Below, one piece after another: positions 44,950 through 56,540 of a stretch of DNA of 64,000 bases (positions are counted from its first letter, which is position 1; each line of letters starts with the position of its first letter). The stretch comes from Epiperipatus broadwayi (lineage: Eukaryota > Onychophora > Udeonychophora > Euonychophora > Peripatidae). The position numbers and the translations under genes were made by a program. The DNA lies in assembly GCA_028023455.1 (NCBI GenBank), contig JAQFVV010012441.1:2789911-2853910 (forward strand), in the 5' to 3' direction. The notes under the pieces were generated by a model. That model had not been told where the DNA came from. It made no database searches and was given only the letters and a program-made list of their open reading frames with translations.

Positions 44950-47640
44950 AATTAAGAGATTAGAAAGTCACAAAAATATACACAGTATTTGTTTTGTTGT
45001 TGTTGTTTTTTTTAAAAAAAAAATTAGAAATACTTAATTCTTAGAGCAAATTTTTGGGATTTTGACTTCAAAGATTTTACACCTAAATATATATATGTAT
45101 ATGTAATATATAAACAATTAAGGCACTTTTATTGTATTGTTACTCCGAGTGTAATTGAATTTATTACTGCTACTTTCAGTTCACATCCAATTGCAGTTTG
45201 GAATTTTTTTTATTTTTAGATATATAAATATATAGAGTTTTCAAGCAATTTTATTATTTTATTCAGAGATCTAACATATCTAATGAACTAACTATACAAT
45301 ATTGGTCATTTAATGGGTATCTCTTTTCGTCTATAGTATACAACTTTCAAGACTCTCTGAAATTGATCATATGAGTGCTGATCCGTATATTGATACGTTA
45401 TAAACCCGTATATTCTGAGCCAATGGCACATCTTTTTTTTTTTAATATTAGAGTTTATTCATATTTGTAAAGTACCGGAAATAACTTTGAACATAATGTT
45501 CATTGTTAAAAGGTATTAGCAAGAAAGCGGAAGGATTGTGACTTAATTCCTCACAAGGGAAAATGAAGAATTAAATATTTAATCACTAATAATTTTCTTC
45601 CGGGGGGGGGGGTCTGTTTGTAGGGATGGTGATCAACAAACTATTACCAATGTTAATTAATGATAGCATAAAGTATAAGGTATTCAATCTGTGTTCAGCC
45701 AAAATATTTAATATATATAGAAACTACAAAAAAAAAAGGGATGGTAAAATAATGTTAGAAATAAACAAACAATGGCAAACTAGGATAAGGATAAAGAGAA
45801 ACCATAGACTGAGTCTCTGAAAGTATATGACTTGTTTTACCACTAATGAAACTCTGTGTAATTTAACACATTAGAAGAACAGCAACATCAAAGTTGAAGG
45901 TTTAATGATTGATTATCAGCAGAGTAATATAATTTAAAGAAACTGCTCAAATGAACTGAATAGAACTTCTAATTTCTCAAACTGCCACTAGAATTTTAAA
46001 TGACACATAATTCCCTAATAATTTATTTACAGTTATCTTTTATGGTTTAATACAGTGATAGAGGGATAGACTGGGTTGATTTTCCAGTATCAAATTTCTG
46101 CTGAGTAATATTTTTTTAAGACAGTCAGTTTGGATGAATTATTATAACTGTCAACTGTTTATTCTGCTAATATGTTCAAAAATCACATGATTTTGCAAAA
46201 AATGGTATTTTTCAGATTGACCATGATTTTGGCAATTTCCCCTAATCTTCAGTTAATGTAAATAGATATCTATTCACTGATTACTACTCAATGATATATT
46301 TGGTTGCCTTTTGCACCAAATCTGCCTTCTGGGGAAATATTTATATAATATGGATATTTAAACAAAGGGAGTAAAATACCCTTTCCCAGACTACACCTTG
46401 GGGAAGATGATTTGCTTTTTTCGTCTATATATACGTTGAGCTATGTTTAATTAAAAGTTTAAATACGGATATTTTAAAGGTGTGAATTAAATATTTTTTG
46501 TAAATCTTTTTTATATTGGTAATTTTTTTAATTTTTGAAATATGTCAAAAGAGATCATTTTTGTTTATATCTTACATAATGAATTTTTATTAAAACTAAT
46601 GTTTTTGTTTTTTCTTTCACTACAAAGTTTTTATATAGACTTTGTTTTTTAAAAGTTAACTTTATGAATTCAAAAATCATGTAATAATAAAAAAGACAGT
46701 GGCAGATTTTAAATATTCATAACTGTCTTTTTTTTTCATAGTAAAATAATAAGTTGTTATCACCAAACAAAGAATTGCTATTGAAATCTAAGTACGAAGA
46801 TTTCTCCTTTCTTTTCTACGGCTGTTTTTCTTAGATTTTTTAATATTTCTTTTGAAATATAAAACACTAAAGATTGTTTAGTATTTTTGTTGGCAGTTAA
46901 GAAAATTTGGCTTTTGAATCTACCAATCTTTTGTTTGTTCTTTTTACACATGTTTATGTACCATTTGCTTTATCCTTGATCTTAGTCTTTTTTTTTTTTA
47001 TTAAAATTATTTTTTGTATTTTATTTTAAAAAAAAAAGAAAAAACAAATATATGTAAAAACTTGTCAAAATAATGTCAAACTTTTATTCTTAGATTAGTT
47101 TTTGTTTTGTTTTGCAACTTCTGGTAAATTTTTAATGTCTTCAAATTTTGAAAATATTGTGATGTCTTTCTGTGTAGTATTTTTTTCCCCATCTCTTTTT
47201 TGACAGTATTTTAAATATTTATTAATAGTAAAGCATTATATAATTTTAAACTGAGACTATACAGGATGGAAATTTGATAAGTTGATATATATATAAATAT
47301 ACCTTTTTATTAAAATTGAACGAACTAAATTTAGCATTAACTATATATAAATATATTCCACCTCTAATCTGTCAAAAATGAAGAAATTATAAAATACCCA
47401 AAATAATTGGTTGGTCAGATTTACACTAATGTGGTAGAATAAATAAAGTGTATTTCTTTGAAGTATGTGTTAAATGTAAACAGTAATGTTTATGTGGGCA
47501 TTAACACATTTGCCTTATTTTACTTTTTTTTTTAAATATAGTCTAAAAAGTAATGTCATGTGGACAAGATAGGAGAATCTCTATAACAATTTTATTATTA
47601 TGTAGGATCATACGTACTTTGAGAGTTATACTCTACATAT
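44950..47640. other. No recognisable feature
   Basis: AT-rich sequence with A, T and one G homopolymer (45604-45612). The stretch at 44949-44985 repeats 42800-42836 (AATTAAGAGATTAGAAAGTC). No gene was seen. Confidence 0.45.
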
Positions 47641-47644
47641 AAGC

Positions 47645-47880
47645 ATCAGTAAATCAATGGACAACAAATTGAGGATTACATTAGTTCCCAAGATCATGTG
47701 CAGTGTTTTCAGATCCAAGGCTTCTCACTGATGAAAGCCACAAGCTAGAAACTAATCTGGGGATATTGGATGAGTTAGGCACTAGATAGGGATTTTCCTG
47801 CATCAATTGATTACTCTGGTTTGCATTGAATGGTGCTACTATATGGAGGGTTTAGCCTGTTTTAACAAATTGAAAGGTTA
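47645..47880 (+). repeat. Family B single copy
   Basis: Plus-sense half unit from GTTCCCAAGATCATGTGCAG-like through the hammerhead to CTATATGGAGGGTTTAGCCTG. There is no inverted partner, unlike other copies. Confidence 0.65.
47712..47771 (+). ncRNA. Candidate hammerhead ribozyme, family B
   Basis: ATCCAA (47712-47717) pairs with TTGGAT (47766-47771), TTCTCA with TGGGGA, CTGATGA at 47728-47734, stem-loop II AGC-CACAA-GCT, GAAAC-TA-ATC. The base at 16.2 has mutated from G to A, breaking stem III. Confidence 0.55.
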
Positions 47881-48850
47881 AACTGGATTCTTACACTACT
47901 TTTACTATTTAATCATTGTCAATGGGAAGCATTGGATTGCATATATCTATTTCACCATATTGAGAAAAATACAAGTGATAATTCTGCAACCTGCATGGTA
48001 TGCTTTTAGTCACCTACTGTATTGTTCTTGTAATGGCATCATTTCTTCACTCTAAAGCAGTATGTTTGAAATGATAGTTTAGCCATGTTTACTTCTAGTA
48101 ATTTGTTTCCATCGTTGGTTTGTTAGGGGTTTTCCAACAAGTTTTTTGATATCTATTAATTTCTCCCAATAAATTGGATTTTAGATCCATTACTACAGAG
48201 CTGATTTGGTTCTATTATTTTTAGAAAATGCAATGATATCAATCTTAAAAGAGTAGACAATTTAGAAACTTTGTCCAATAATGTTCCAATGAATTGTATT
48301 TAGGCAGTTTCACCTTTTAAATTCACATAGGTCAGAAGGTTCTTTTTCACAACAAACTTCTAACAAATTACTCTACTTATCTCTGCTTTATCTATAATAT
48401 ATATATTATGTAAATCTTGTGGAAGGATATCAATCTTCACACATACACTATTGCATTGTTATATTAAATTTACATACAGTCACCTGTCAACAAGTGTTTT
48501 AAAAGCATAAGTGAATCACTTATGCCTAGAGCCTATGATATATAAACTAAATTTGTATAAATAATTTGTCGATTGTAATGTCAGGATCATAATAAGATCA
48601 AGTCTTGATTTAAACATAGTCAATAGGTGTTGATTAATGTATCACTCTAATAGTGCATGTATTAAGATTCATTTCCTTCCACATGATTTACATATATATA
48701 AATTGCTAAATTATTTATTATACTATTATGTATATAAAAAAAACAATCATTGTATCCATGCCATTTGGTTTTAAGTCATGGCATAAAGAATGTGCATGTT
48801 TTTAATACACACATGTATATATACATATTTTAAACACATATTTATAACTG
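47881..48850. other. No recognisable feature
   Basis: AT-rich sequence; nothing recognised. Confidence 0.4.
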
Positions 48851-48851
48851 A

Positions 48852-49260
48852 AACACACAGACTTATTATATACCTGTGTCTATATATGTAATATATAGGA
48901 TAAATGAGCACAGACTTTCACAAGACCCATCACTTTCCACACTATCTCAACATGCTGCTACATTTGAACACATATGTTGAAAAGATAAATAATCACCAAT
49001 ATACATATTTCATGCTAAACTAGCAATCATCAGTTGGTCCAGATTACCATCTTTACACATATATGCTATAAGTGCTCAGATTAACCATTCCTCATATTTT
49101 AATGGACAGGCTTCAATCTACTCTGCACTCCAACTCTTCAACTGTCCATCCAATTGAAAATCTGATGATGGAATGCTCAAAGGCCACTCTGAGACCGAGA
49201 TTCTTGTCACAATCATGTTGACCTAAGGTCAATCTAACCCCTCATGCACAGGACATAATC
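48852..49260 (-). repeat. Family A single copy
   Basis: Minus-sense unit starting CACACAGACTTATTATATACCTGTGTC (same end as 42121-42147) and running through the hammerhead to GGTCAATCTAACCCCTCATG. Unlike 42105-42782 it lacks an inverted partner, so single and foldback forms coexist. Confidence 0.7.
48990..49046 (-). ncRNA. Candidate hammerhead ribozyme, family A
   Basis: TAATC-TGG-ACCAA, CTGATGA (complement of 49027-49033), stem-loop II TGCT/AGCA with loop AGTTT, GAAA, loopless stem III A-T-A-T/G-T-A-T, H17 = A, TTGGT-GATTA. All stem I pairs intact. Confidence 0.65.
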
Positions 49261-49299
49261 CATTTAATACATATACAAAGGATGGAAGCAGAAAGATTT

Positions 49300-49760
49300 T
49301 AACATTTGTATTTAATAAATATATCCATATGTATAGTGTTATTTAATAATTGAACATATCAAGAATGTCAACAAAAATAATTAAGAATCACAGTATTATG
49401 TTTGTTTTTAATATTTATCTCAGGAATCATGCTGACAATTACAAATGATTCATCCTCTTTTAATTATTTCAAACTTTAGCAATAAATTTTCAGATTATAC
49501 AACCGAATCCTTGATTCCTAATCAAGACCTAGAATTCAATCCAAAGAAGCAGAATCCAATTAGTATCAACAAATAAGAAACATATTGAACCCTGAGGGAC
49601 TTTATAGTTGGGTAGATTGAACAGGTATTGTGAACATTTGCAGACACAGGAGGTTGATAATGATTACAAACAGACTTTCAGCTCTATTGACTTCAGTGTG
49701 CAAGGTGATATGGACAAATGGTGGGTATTCATGGTGAGCAAGTAAATATGGCTTGATTCC
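49300..49760. other. No recognisable feature
   Basis: Mixed AT-rich sequence leading into the GC-richer block; nothing recognised. Confidence 0.4.
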
Positions 49761-49764
49761 AGAC

Positions 49765-50850
49765 TACAATGAATCCAACTGTTGCATTGGTGGGCACAGG
49801 TCTGCACTCCTATTCTTTTCTTCAGGTGTGGTCGTGGTGGTCATGAGGGTATGATACATTTGTGAGGGCAGTCGGCGATCATTGCTAAGCTCAGGATACC
49901 TGCTGGGTGGGTGAAAGTCACTGCACTCCATTGAACTTTGCCCCGAGAGTCTGCTGCACCCCCTTGATGGATTGTTTATTAGAACACAGTGTTGATTTGA
50001 ACTTATTATTATTATTTTTCTTAGTTAACTTTAAAATTTAGAGCGTTTGTAAAAGTGGTTGGTCTGATTTGGGCCACCACCAATTTTTGTAACTTTGATG
50101 GAGTCTTTGCTGCAATAATTTTGCAGGCATGGGTCTGCACTCCTTTTTTCTTCCTCAGGGGTGGTGGCGGCCATTAGGGGGGCTGGTTTATTGGTGCAGG
50201 CTGTTAACAATTATTGCCACTACCTGGAAAACCTGCCGGGAGGGTACCTGGTCAAAGTCTCGGCACCATTCCTGCTCTGATTGGCTGCTGTGCCCCTTGA
50301 TAGGTTGGTTTTGGGCAGTGCATATCTGTGCTAGTTACGTGTTAGCTTTTCTTAGTTGGCTTTCCAATTCTGGGCACGTAGACCGAATGTGGTCCCTACA
50401 CATTTGGACTGTTAATTGGGAGACAGAGATGTCTAGAATGGTCTTGACATGGCTCGGCTGCGGGTCAAGAATTTATTGTTTAATGGACTTGAGCCTTGGA
50501 CCTCGCTGCCTGTTGTGGTTGGCGCAATGCTGGACTTGTCCACCTATTCAGCTGAAGCATTTGGGTCTTCGCTTCGGAGCCCCAGGGATGGGATCATTGG
50601 GTGATGGATAGCTTCTCAGTGGCTGGGCCATATAGGTCCATATATAGATACCCATGTTCAGATACACATTAATCAACATTATAGCAACCGTTTTATGGAT
50701 ATAATTGTTATCAAGCTTATGTACTTTATATAATCAATAATTATTTTACCTTGTTTGTTACATTGAACACCTTGTAATTCTCAGTGGGTAAGTGTACCCA
50801 AAAATTTTTGTAAACCTTTTCCTAATAAAGGTTACTTTTGAAAGTAAAAC
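49765..50850 (+). repeat. GC-rich duplicated block, possible LTR or retroelement end
   Basis: Clearly richer in G and C than anything around it. A unit starting GGTCTGCACTCC is present at about 49798 and again at 50131, sharing TTCCTCAGGGGTGGT-like, ACCTGC(T/C)GGG and CCCTTGAT(A)GG(A/T)TTG patches, so it is a diverged duplication with a step of about 335 bp. A 160-residue open frame (50129-50611) is rich in W and looks non-coding. AATAAA lies near 50824 shortly before an AT-rich region. Origin unknown; transfer or a GC-rich LTR are both possible. Confidence 0.5.
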
Positions 50851-51425
50851 AGTAGAAATAATTGAAAGGCTTTATTGCTTGGGAAATTCAGTGCTATTAA
50901 ACTACAAAGTCACACTTTAAGCATTTATCTCTGCTAATACTTTCATGTGTTTTGCAATTTATGTATTCGGAGGGGGGGAGATGTTTTTAAATAAAACCAT
51001 TTTAATTTTATTTTTCATCAAGAGATGGAATCACTTATAAATAAGTAAAAAAAGTTATAAATTAATTAACTGTTTAAGACTTGAAGAGGATTATTAGCAA
51101 CAAGGGAATATACTCGTAAATGGAGAAATGTATAGCGGGATATGATATGTACTTATGCCAGCATATCACCCTGCTTTAAACGTACTTGCAGAAAAGTAAA
51201 TATAGAGTTTGAAAATAGTCTTAAAGAAAATTAATATGATGATGTAGCTTTGAAGAAAATTAATATAACTGATGTAAAAGATGTCCTAGTAGAAATTATG
51301 TTTTATCAACATTTTATATCTACTGCTTTGAAAAGTAAATCAATTGCTGAATTATTGTTGGGGTGAAAGTACTATATATGTTTAAACAAGACATTTATTT
51401 TTTATATAGCGCAATGTTTTTTTTT
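50851..51425. other. No recognisable feature
   Basis: AT-rich sequence. It could be decayed interior of the pol relic downstream, but no motif is readable. Confidence 0.4.
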
Positions 51426-51426
51426 T

Positions 51427-51563
51427 ATAATCTATAATATTAATAAGCTAATACACATGTGCTTTGCAGATGTCACTATATAAATGAATACTCCCACTTT
51501 TTCAAACACAAGATAAAGTCTTTAAGAAAACTGGCTTATAGGCTTATTAATATTATAGATTAT
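51427..51563. repeat. Inverted repeat, perfect 22-bp arms
   Basis: 51427-51448 and 51542-51563 are exact reverse complements (ATAATCTATAATATTAATAAGC). The 93-bp interior is unremarkable. Confidence 0.75.
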
Positions 51564-51569
51564 ATATGT

Positions 51570-52075
51570 TTAGCAAAATTTTTGCTAATGGATAGATTGG
51601 AGAGAAGGACTACCTACCAATGATGAAATGTATAAATCTAATTTAAAAAAAATTGATATTGATGATACAGTTTGGGTTCAGGTACTGTAAAAAACACATA
51701 GAGTTCAGGAATCGTCATTGAAATTTTATGGGTTATTAAGCTTGAGAATAGATTATGCATAAGAAAGTGCATTAATCATTTACACAAAAGATTTAGTGAT
51801 ATGCCAATTGTAGCCAGTAACAGTCCTGTTATAGTTAATCCTAAATTATAAGATTTATGTAAGGATTTAAATGAGAATATAGATGTTGGCCCCCAAGATG
51901 AAATGGTGCCTGTTAAACTAAGTGGAAACGATCAAGAGATCACTGATGAGGGTCCAGATAAGAAATTATTATCAGAAAAGGCAGATCTAAATGAAGGTGA
52001 AACTAAAGTCTACTCTCAGTCAGAGGCTCAGATGACAGATTTAGGAATTATTTTTTAGAGTGTGGGGAGGTACAG
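51570..52075 (+). pseudogene. Ty3/gypsy-like pol C-terminus with polypurine tract
   Basis: Discontinuous frames give DDTVWVQ (near 51661), then SSLKFYGLL and RKCINHLHKRFSDMPIV (near 51758-51810), which resemble the integrase C-terminal domain that follows the catalytic core in gypsy elements, where a 'V..V.GK..K.H.NQL' stretch precedes the tail. After one stop, an acidic tail of about 65 codons runs to a stop at 52058. It is followed by GTGTGGGGAGG, a likely polypurine tract where plus-strand synthesis would start, and then a putative 3' LTR. The upstream protease, reverse transcriptase and RNase H are not recognisable. Confidence 0.5.
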
Positions 52076-53340
52076 TGACTGTTACTGATATTATTGTAAA
52101 CATTGTGAACAATGTACTATTTTATTTTGTGTAATTAGTGCTAGCAGTTGAGACAGTTTCCTTCTGGCAATAATTCACTCTAGAAAAGTGTATTGGAAAG
52201 AATTAATATTTGTTACACAAATGAGTTATAAAAAGTTCTCTTTATGAAAGCAGTCACACTTGAGAGAACAAAGCTCCACTAGTAATTAATGATTTCTCTT
52301 AAAAGGGAAGAAAAAAGTTAACCTAAAAATAGCATTATTATTAAGATACTTATTTGAAGTTTGTGTTTAAAAATATTAGTGATAATGGTAAGGAATCACA
52401 ATTGTAAATGAATTGTAAGTTATAGCTATAAATGACAAAATGTGTGGACTCATTTTATTTATTGTTATTGCCCAAATTTATAACAGGAAAATAGTTATTG
52501 CTATTATACCATAATTTCTGATAATGTATTATCACTGTTAATTCAGCTTAAGAGTAAATTCACTGAAATATAGACAGTGTCTGCTTATTTTATTACTAAC
52601 AGTATGCTGCCTTGTCTGCATAGATCTAGGAATACAGCAGATTTTTTAAAATTTACTTTACTTTTTTTAAACTTTTTTTAGGTGTAAGAAAAATAAACTT
52701 CGTTTTTGGAAAGTGTTGAAAATAATTGAGAAAAATCAATCCTTCAAGTTTATATTCATTTCTTTGTGGATTTGTATTCTTTTTCCTAATTCATTATAAC
52801 CACTGTTGTTTTACTTTTTTATGGATTGAAATTATATTGATATTTGTATTTCATATTTCTTTGTAATTTAAAAGTGAGTATTTATACACGTGTAATATGA
52901 TATAAATATTAAAATTAATGTAAAAATCAGACTAAATTATTTAAATATTTTTTGTATATTTTAATATATATATAATGGTATTTATATATATTGTATATTT
53001 TATAACTCAGAAGAAGGTTGTTTGATGTTCAAAACTAACCATTTTGAAAAGTTGAGTATAATAAAATACTTAATTTATTGATATTATTGGTTTATATTAA
53101 CAAATTAAATTACCAAATTTTGAGATTAGGTTGAAGTAGAAATTTTATTAAGCAGTTTTATTTTCTTATTTATTTTCAAAAACGTATTGATTTACAAATC
53201 AAATATGTGTTGTAGTAATTAGTTTTTATTCATTTGGAGAATAAAATTTTTAAATAATAGTTAATGACATTTTAATTTTTTAATATTATTATTTGTATTT
53301 GTAAGAATAGACTCATAGTTAAACTCCGCAAAGGAAATAA
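52076..53340. other. Possible 3' LTR remnant, then AT-rich sequence
   Basis: The start just after the polypurine tract (ACAGTGACTGTTACTG) is where a 3' LTR would begin. No second copy exists in the window to confirm it and the right end is not defined. Confidence 0.3.
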
Positions 53341-53342
53341 TT

Positions 53343-54790
53343 AGTCTGAAACTATAATATATATATTGAACCATTTACACATATATGGTTCAAGTATGTT
53401 GGCATTGAGTAAAAGAAGTAAAATTTTAAAAAAATCATCAGTGGTTGTAATTTAGTTGTTTGTTTTTTTATTAGTTAGTATAACTTTTTTTTTTTTTATG
53501 TACAATGAAAACTATTTGTGTTTAAAATTATCTTTTTTATTAAAGTAGCATTAATATTGGAAGAAATGTAAGCACATACAGATTACTATCAGAGTAAAAC
53601 CTTTTACCAGATAATTAAAGATGGTAGAAATAAGTTATAAAAAATAGAACTTTGTAACTAAAAGTAATAAGGAATATTGAAGATTATCCAGTGATAATAA
53701 TACAAAGGATAAGGATATGTGCAGAAATCTCAAAATGGTCTTCAGTATAAAAGAAGCAGATAAGTTTAGAATTGGTCTTTTACCTGTGCTTTGCTGACTG
53801 TTTCTTATGTGCAATATTTCAAAGCTATAATCAAATGCTACTACGTAGAACTACCATGATGAATCTAGTCTCCATGTGTGAGTAGAAACAGATTGTTCAC
53901 TGGCACTTTCACAAAAATCATCAAAAACTTTGTCTAGTCTTGACCTAAATACTGAACAGACACACCATAATGTTATCAGCATGAAGCCATAATTAAGTAC
54001 GACCTCATCAAAGGAACTTACCGGTAAGTCAATGACCATATCGTAACTTATCTAAATAAAGCAAAAAGATTTGTGAACTAGATTTTTAAAAGATAAACTT
54101 CTGTTACCAGAATGTAGCCATAAAGAATTACCATGGATTCCTCATAAAAAGAACTTATTGGTAAATCAATGGCCAGATCATAACTTATCTAGATAAATCA
54201 AAAAGATTTGTGGACTAGATTTTAAAATATAACTTCTAAGTTAGTAAAAAGAAAGAAGAGACATTTATAATTTTATCCTTAAAAGTGAATTATTTGAATT
54301 AAGTAATGCATATAATTATCGGATTACGTATGTGTGTTCTTTCCAATATTATAATAATTTTTATTGATTAAATATTTAATGTGTGTTAATAAAACTTTTA
54401 CTAATAATATAAACCTTTCACTGTACGTGTTGAATGTTAGTTATTTAGATTTTATTATTAAGTTTAGGATATTGTGTAAATTACCAATTCCCGCTCTTAC
54501 TGTCAATAATTTGCTTTGTAAGTCTTGATGAAAATACAGTGATAATTAGAAGTCTACTAACTTTGGTGCCCTCTTAAATAAATTAAACTAACTGCATCGA
54601 TAATTCAAGTTTCAAGAAATTATTACATCAAGTTAATCCGGAAATATAGCTATGTTTTTAAAAATGTTCGAACTCATATATGAACAAAATATTTTGCTTT
54701 AATATAGTTTGATTAACTAAAGCAGTGTGCAGTATAAGGCCTAAATCCAAACATGAACATTACTATATATTATGTTTTGGTAAAAATGTC
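53343..54790 (+). repeat. Dispersed repeat E2, copy 2
   Basis: Aligns in order with 40720-42060. The hairpin near 53370 (TGAACCAT/ATGGTTCA) sits where copy 1 has ACCATCTAC/GTAGATGGT: different bases, pairing kept. Shared patches include AATTAAAGATGGTAG, ACTTTGTAA, CTTACCGGTAA, TGGTGCCCTCTTA and ATAGCTATGTTTTTA. No conserved frame. Confidence 0.6.
53970..54240 (+). repeat. Tandem duplication inside E2, about 137-bp unit
   Basis: TTA(T/C)CAG(C/A)ATG(A/T)AGCCATAA begins each unit (about 53971 and 54105), and GAACTTA(C/T)(C/T)GGTAA occurs at 54014 and 54151. The two units are moderately diverged. Copy 1 of E2 has one unit. Confidence 0.7.
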
Positions 54791-55560
54791 TGGTGGAGAG
54801 TGACTTTGTTTTCATGCTATCCAAATAAAATGATTGGCAAAGAAGTTTTTGTGCATATTTAAATAGTAAACACATTGCTTTTGATAACCAAATTTATAAC
54901 CACTGACTTCTGACTATCTTTATAAGTATCTGCCATTTTACAAGAACTAAAAATTTTTTTTTTTGTATTTATTTATATCCTCATTTTTAATTAGGATGAA
55001 TCTTTTGTTTCAATTAATCCAAACTTTATTTCTCTTCCAGTATTATTTTTTTAGTTTGCTATTATTAAAATGTATTTAATTGTTGGCTTTGTACAGAAAC
55101 ATGGATGCACTTAGACATTCATGTACATTACAGTTAGCATCGTTGTGTATTTTTTATATAATAAATACAATTAATGAGTAATTATTATTTTATATAATAA
55201 ATAGGCAATTATCGTGTAAATATTGTTTTTATACTACTGTAAGGTGTTTACTGTTGTACATGTGCATTATTAAACAGTTTTGATTATTTCATACAACTAT
55301 CCTGAGTGATTTGGTACACTGGTATAGTATCAGTTTCTAGAATGTGGAATTTTAGAATCAATTTTGGTGCTAGTACTGTTGATGCTTGAACTTCTTCAAA
55401 ATGCCTAAGCAATAAAGCCATTCAAATATTACCTCGCGCGGTAGGGTATCAGAATCGGAAGCTTATGGTTTTGGATCATTTCCATTTCTGGCATATTTGC
55501 TATTCAAATTTTTTATGAATTCCCCCATTCACTTATTTGTTTATATATATATGATAACTC
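54791..55560. other. No recognisable feature
   Basis: AT-rich sequence; nothing recognised. Confidence 0.4.
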
Positions 55561-55752
55561 TTTAAACCTAATATTAAACTATTTAAAACAATGGTCTTAG
55601 TTGTCAAAATAAGAGTCATATATCACATGACCCTATTCTCTTAAGCTTGTAAGTTATAAACAATGAGGATTGCCAGTTCCTCAACAAGCTTTGTGTTAAA
55701 TGCTTAGCCAGAGAAAGGATTTAAAATATCTCTGTCAGGAACCCCTCCCCAA

Positions 55753-55795
55753 ACCCCTGACCATGGTTTCGTGCTTTGGCACTCCTCAGAGAGGT
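55753..55795 (-). ncRNA. Candidate hammerhead ribozyme, family B2, canonical
   Basis: Minus strand: ACCTCT (stem I), CTGAGGA (fits CUGANGA), stem-loop II GTGC-CAAA-GCAC (four perfect pairs beginning with G-C), GAAA, stem III from ACCATGGT (three pairs and a 2-base loop), C17, then AGGGGT closing stem I with one G·T pair. Predicted cleavage is between 55759 and 55758. Every core position matches the consensus, and this is the most convincing ribozyme in the window. Relative to sister copies, stem II position 10.2/11.2 is T-A instead of A-T. Likely role: processing of the element's RNA into unit-length pieces. Confidence 0.8.
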
Positions 55796-56113
55796 GTCAG
55801 GGTAGGTTCAGACACTAGATCTAAAAATACTAACCCAAAGCCAGCATTTAACTAAAAGTTATCTATTGAGTGGAAAATCTGAAATTTTCAAACACCTACA
55901 TGTTTTCAAACCCAGCTATCCAACTCAAATAGCTATATGGGGCTGATAGGGAGGGGTTCCTGACAGAGATATTTTAAATGGTCTTAGTTGTCTCATTAAT
56001 AGTATTCTAACAGGCAAAAACTCAATATTCATATTGCCACACAGCAAGCTAGAGTAATCAATGGATGCCAGAAGGCTTGTGCATAAAATCCCCATCTAGT
56101 GCCTATACTACTC

Positions 56114-56172
56114 ATCCAATATTCCCAGACTAGTTTCTGACTTGTGGCCTTCATCAGTGAGGAACCTTGGAT
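56114..56172 (-). ncRNA. Candidate hammerhead ribozyme, family B
   Basis: ATCCAA/TTGGAT outer stem I, TTCC/GGAA and CA/TG inner stem with one bulged T, CTGATGA, stem-loop II weakened (AGGCCACAAGTCA), GAAAC-TA-GTC. Core and stem III intact, stem II poor. Confidence 0.55.
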
Positions 56173-56540
56173 CTGAGAGCACTGCACCTAAATCTTAGGA
56201 TCTAATGCAACCCTCCAGATGCCACCTTTTATCTCTACTTAACTACAAAACTATGAGTCTTAAATTGAAAATACCATAATATTTTCAATCAAAGCCCATC
56301 AGCTTATATAGTCATATAGATCTGAACTCAGTTCAGTACCCATACATTTTGGTGTCTTTGGTTCTTTAATAACCATAGCCACCAATATCCTATTAAACAT
56401 TGATTACTCTAGCTTGCTGTGTGTTAATATGTATTGTGAGTTTTTGCTTGCTTTAATAACAGTTACAAGCAAGCATAAGAAATGGTGATCATGTGATGTT
56501 TATTGGCTTAACAGTATTCTATCTTACAGCTTAATTTTAT

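Larger units (their letters stand above)
55570..56540. mobile_element. Composite of family B2 and family B foldbacks
   Basis: The B2 part (about 55585-55980) has inverted ends: AATATCTCTGTCAGGAACCC at 55728-55747 faces its complement at 55950-55969, and ATGGTCTTAGTTGTC occurs near 55590 and 55979 as a direct repeat. The B part (about 56005-56520, minus sense first) carries AGTAATCAATGGATGC, the hammerhead at 56114-56172 and the CTGAACTCAGTTCAG palindrome near 56324. No protein is encoded. Confidence 0.65.

Noticed and set aside
50129-50611. 160-residue open frame
   Set aside because: Trp-rich, spans one unit of a duplicated GC-rich block, and has no readable counterpart in the other unit; most likely open because of low stop density in GC-rich DNA.
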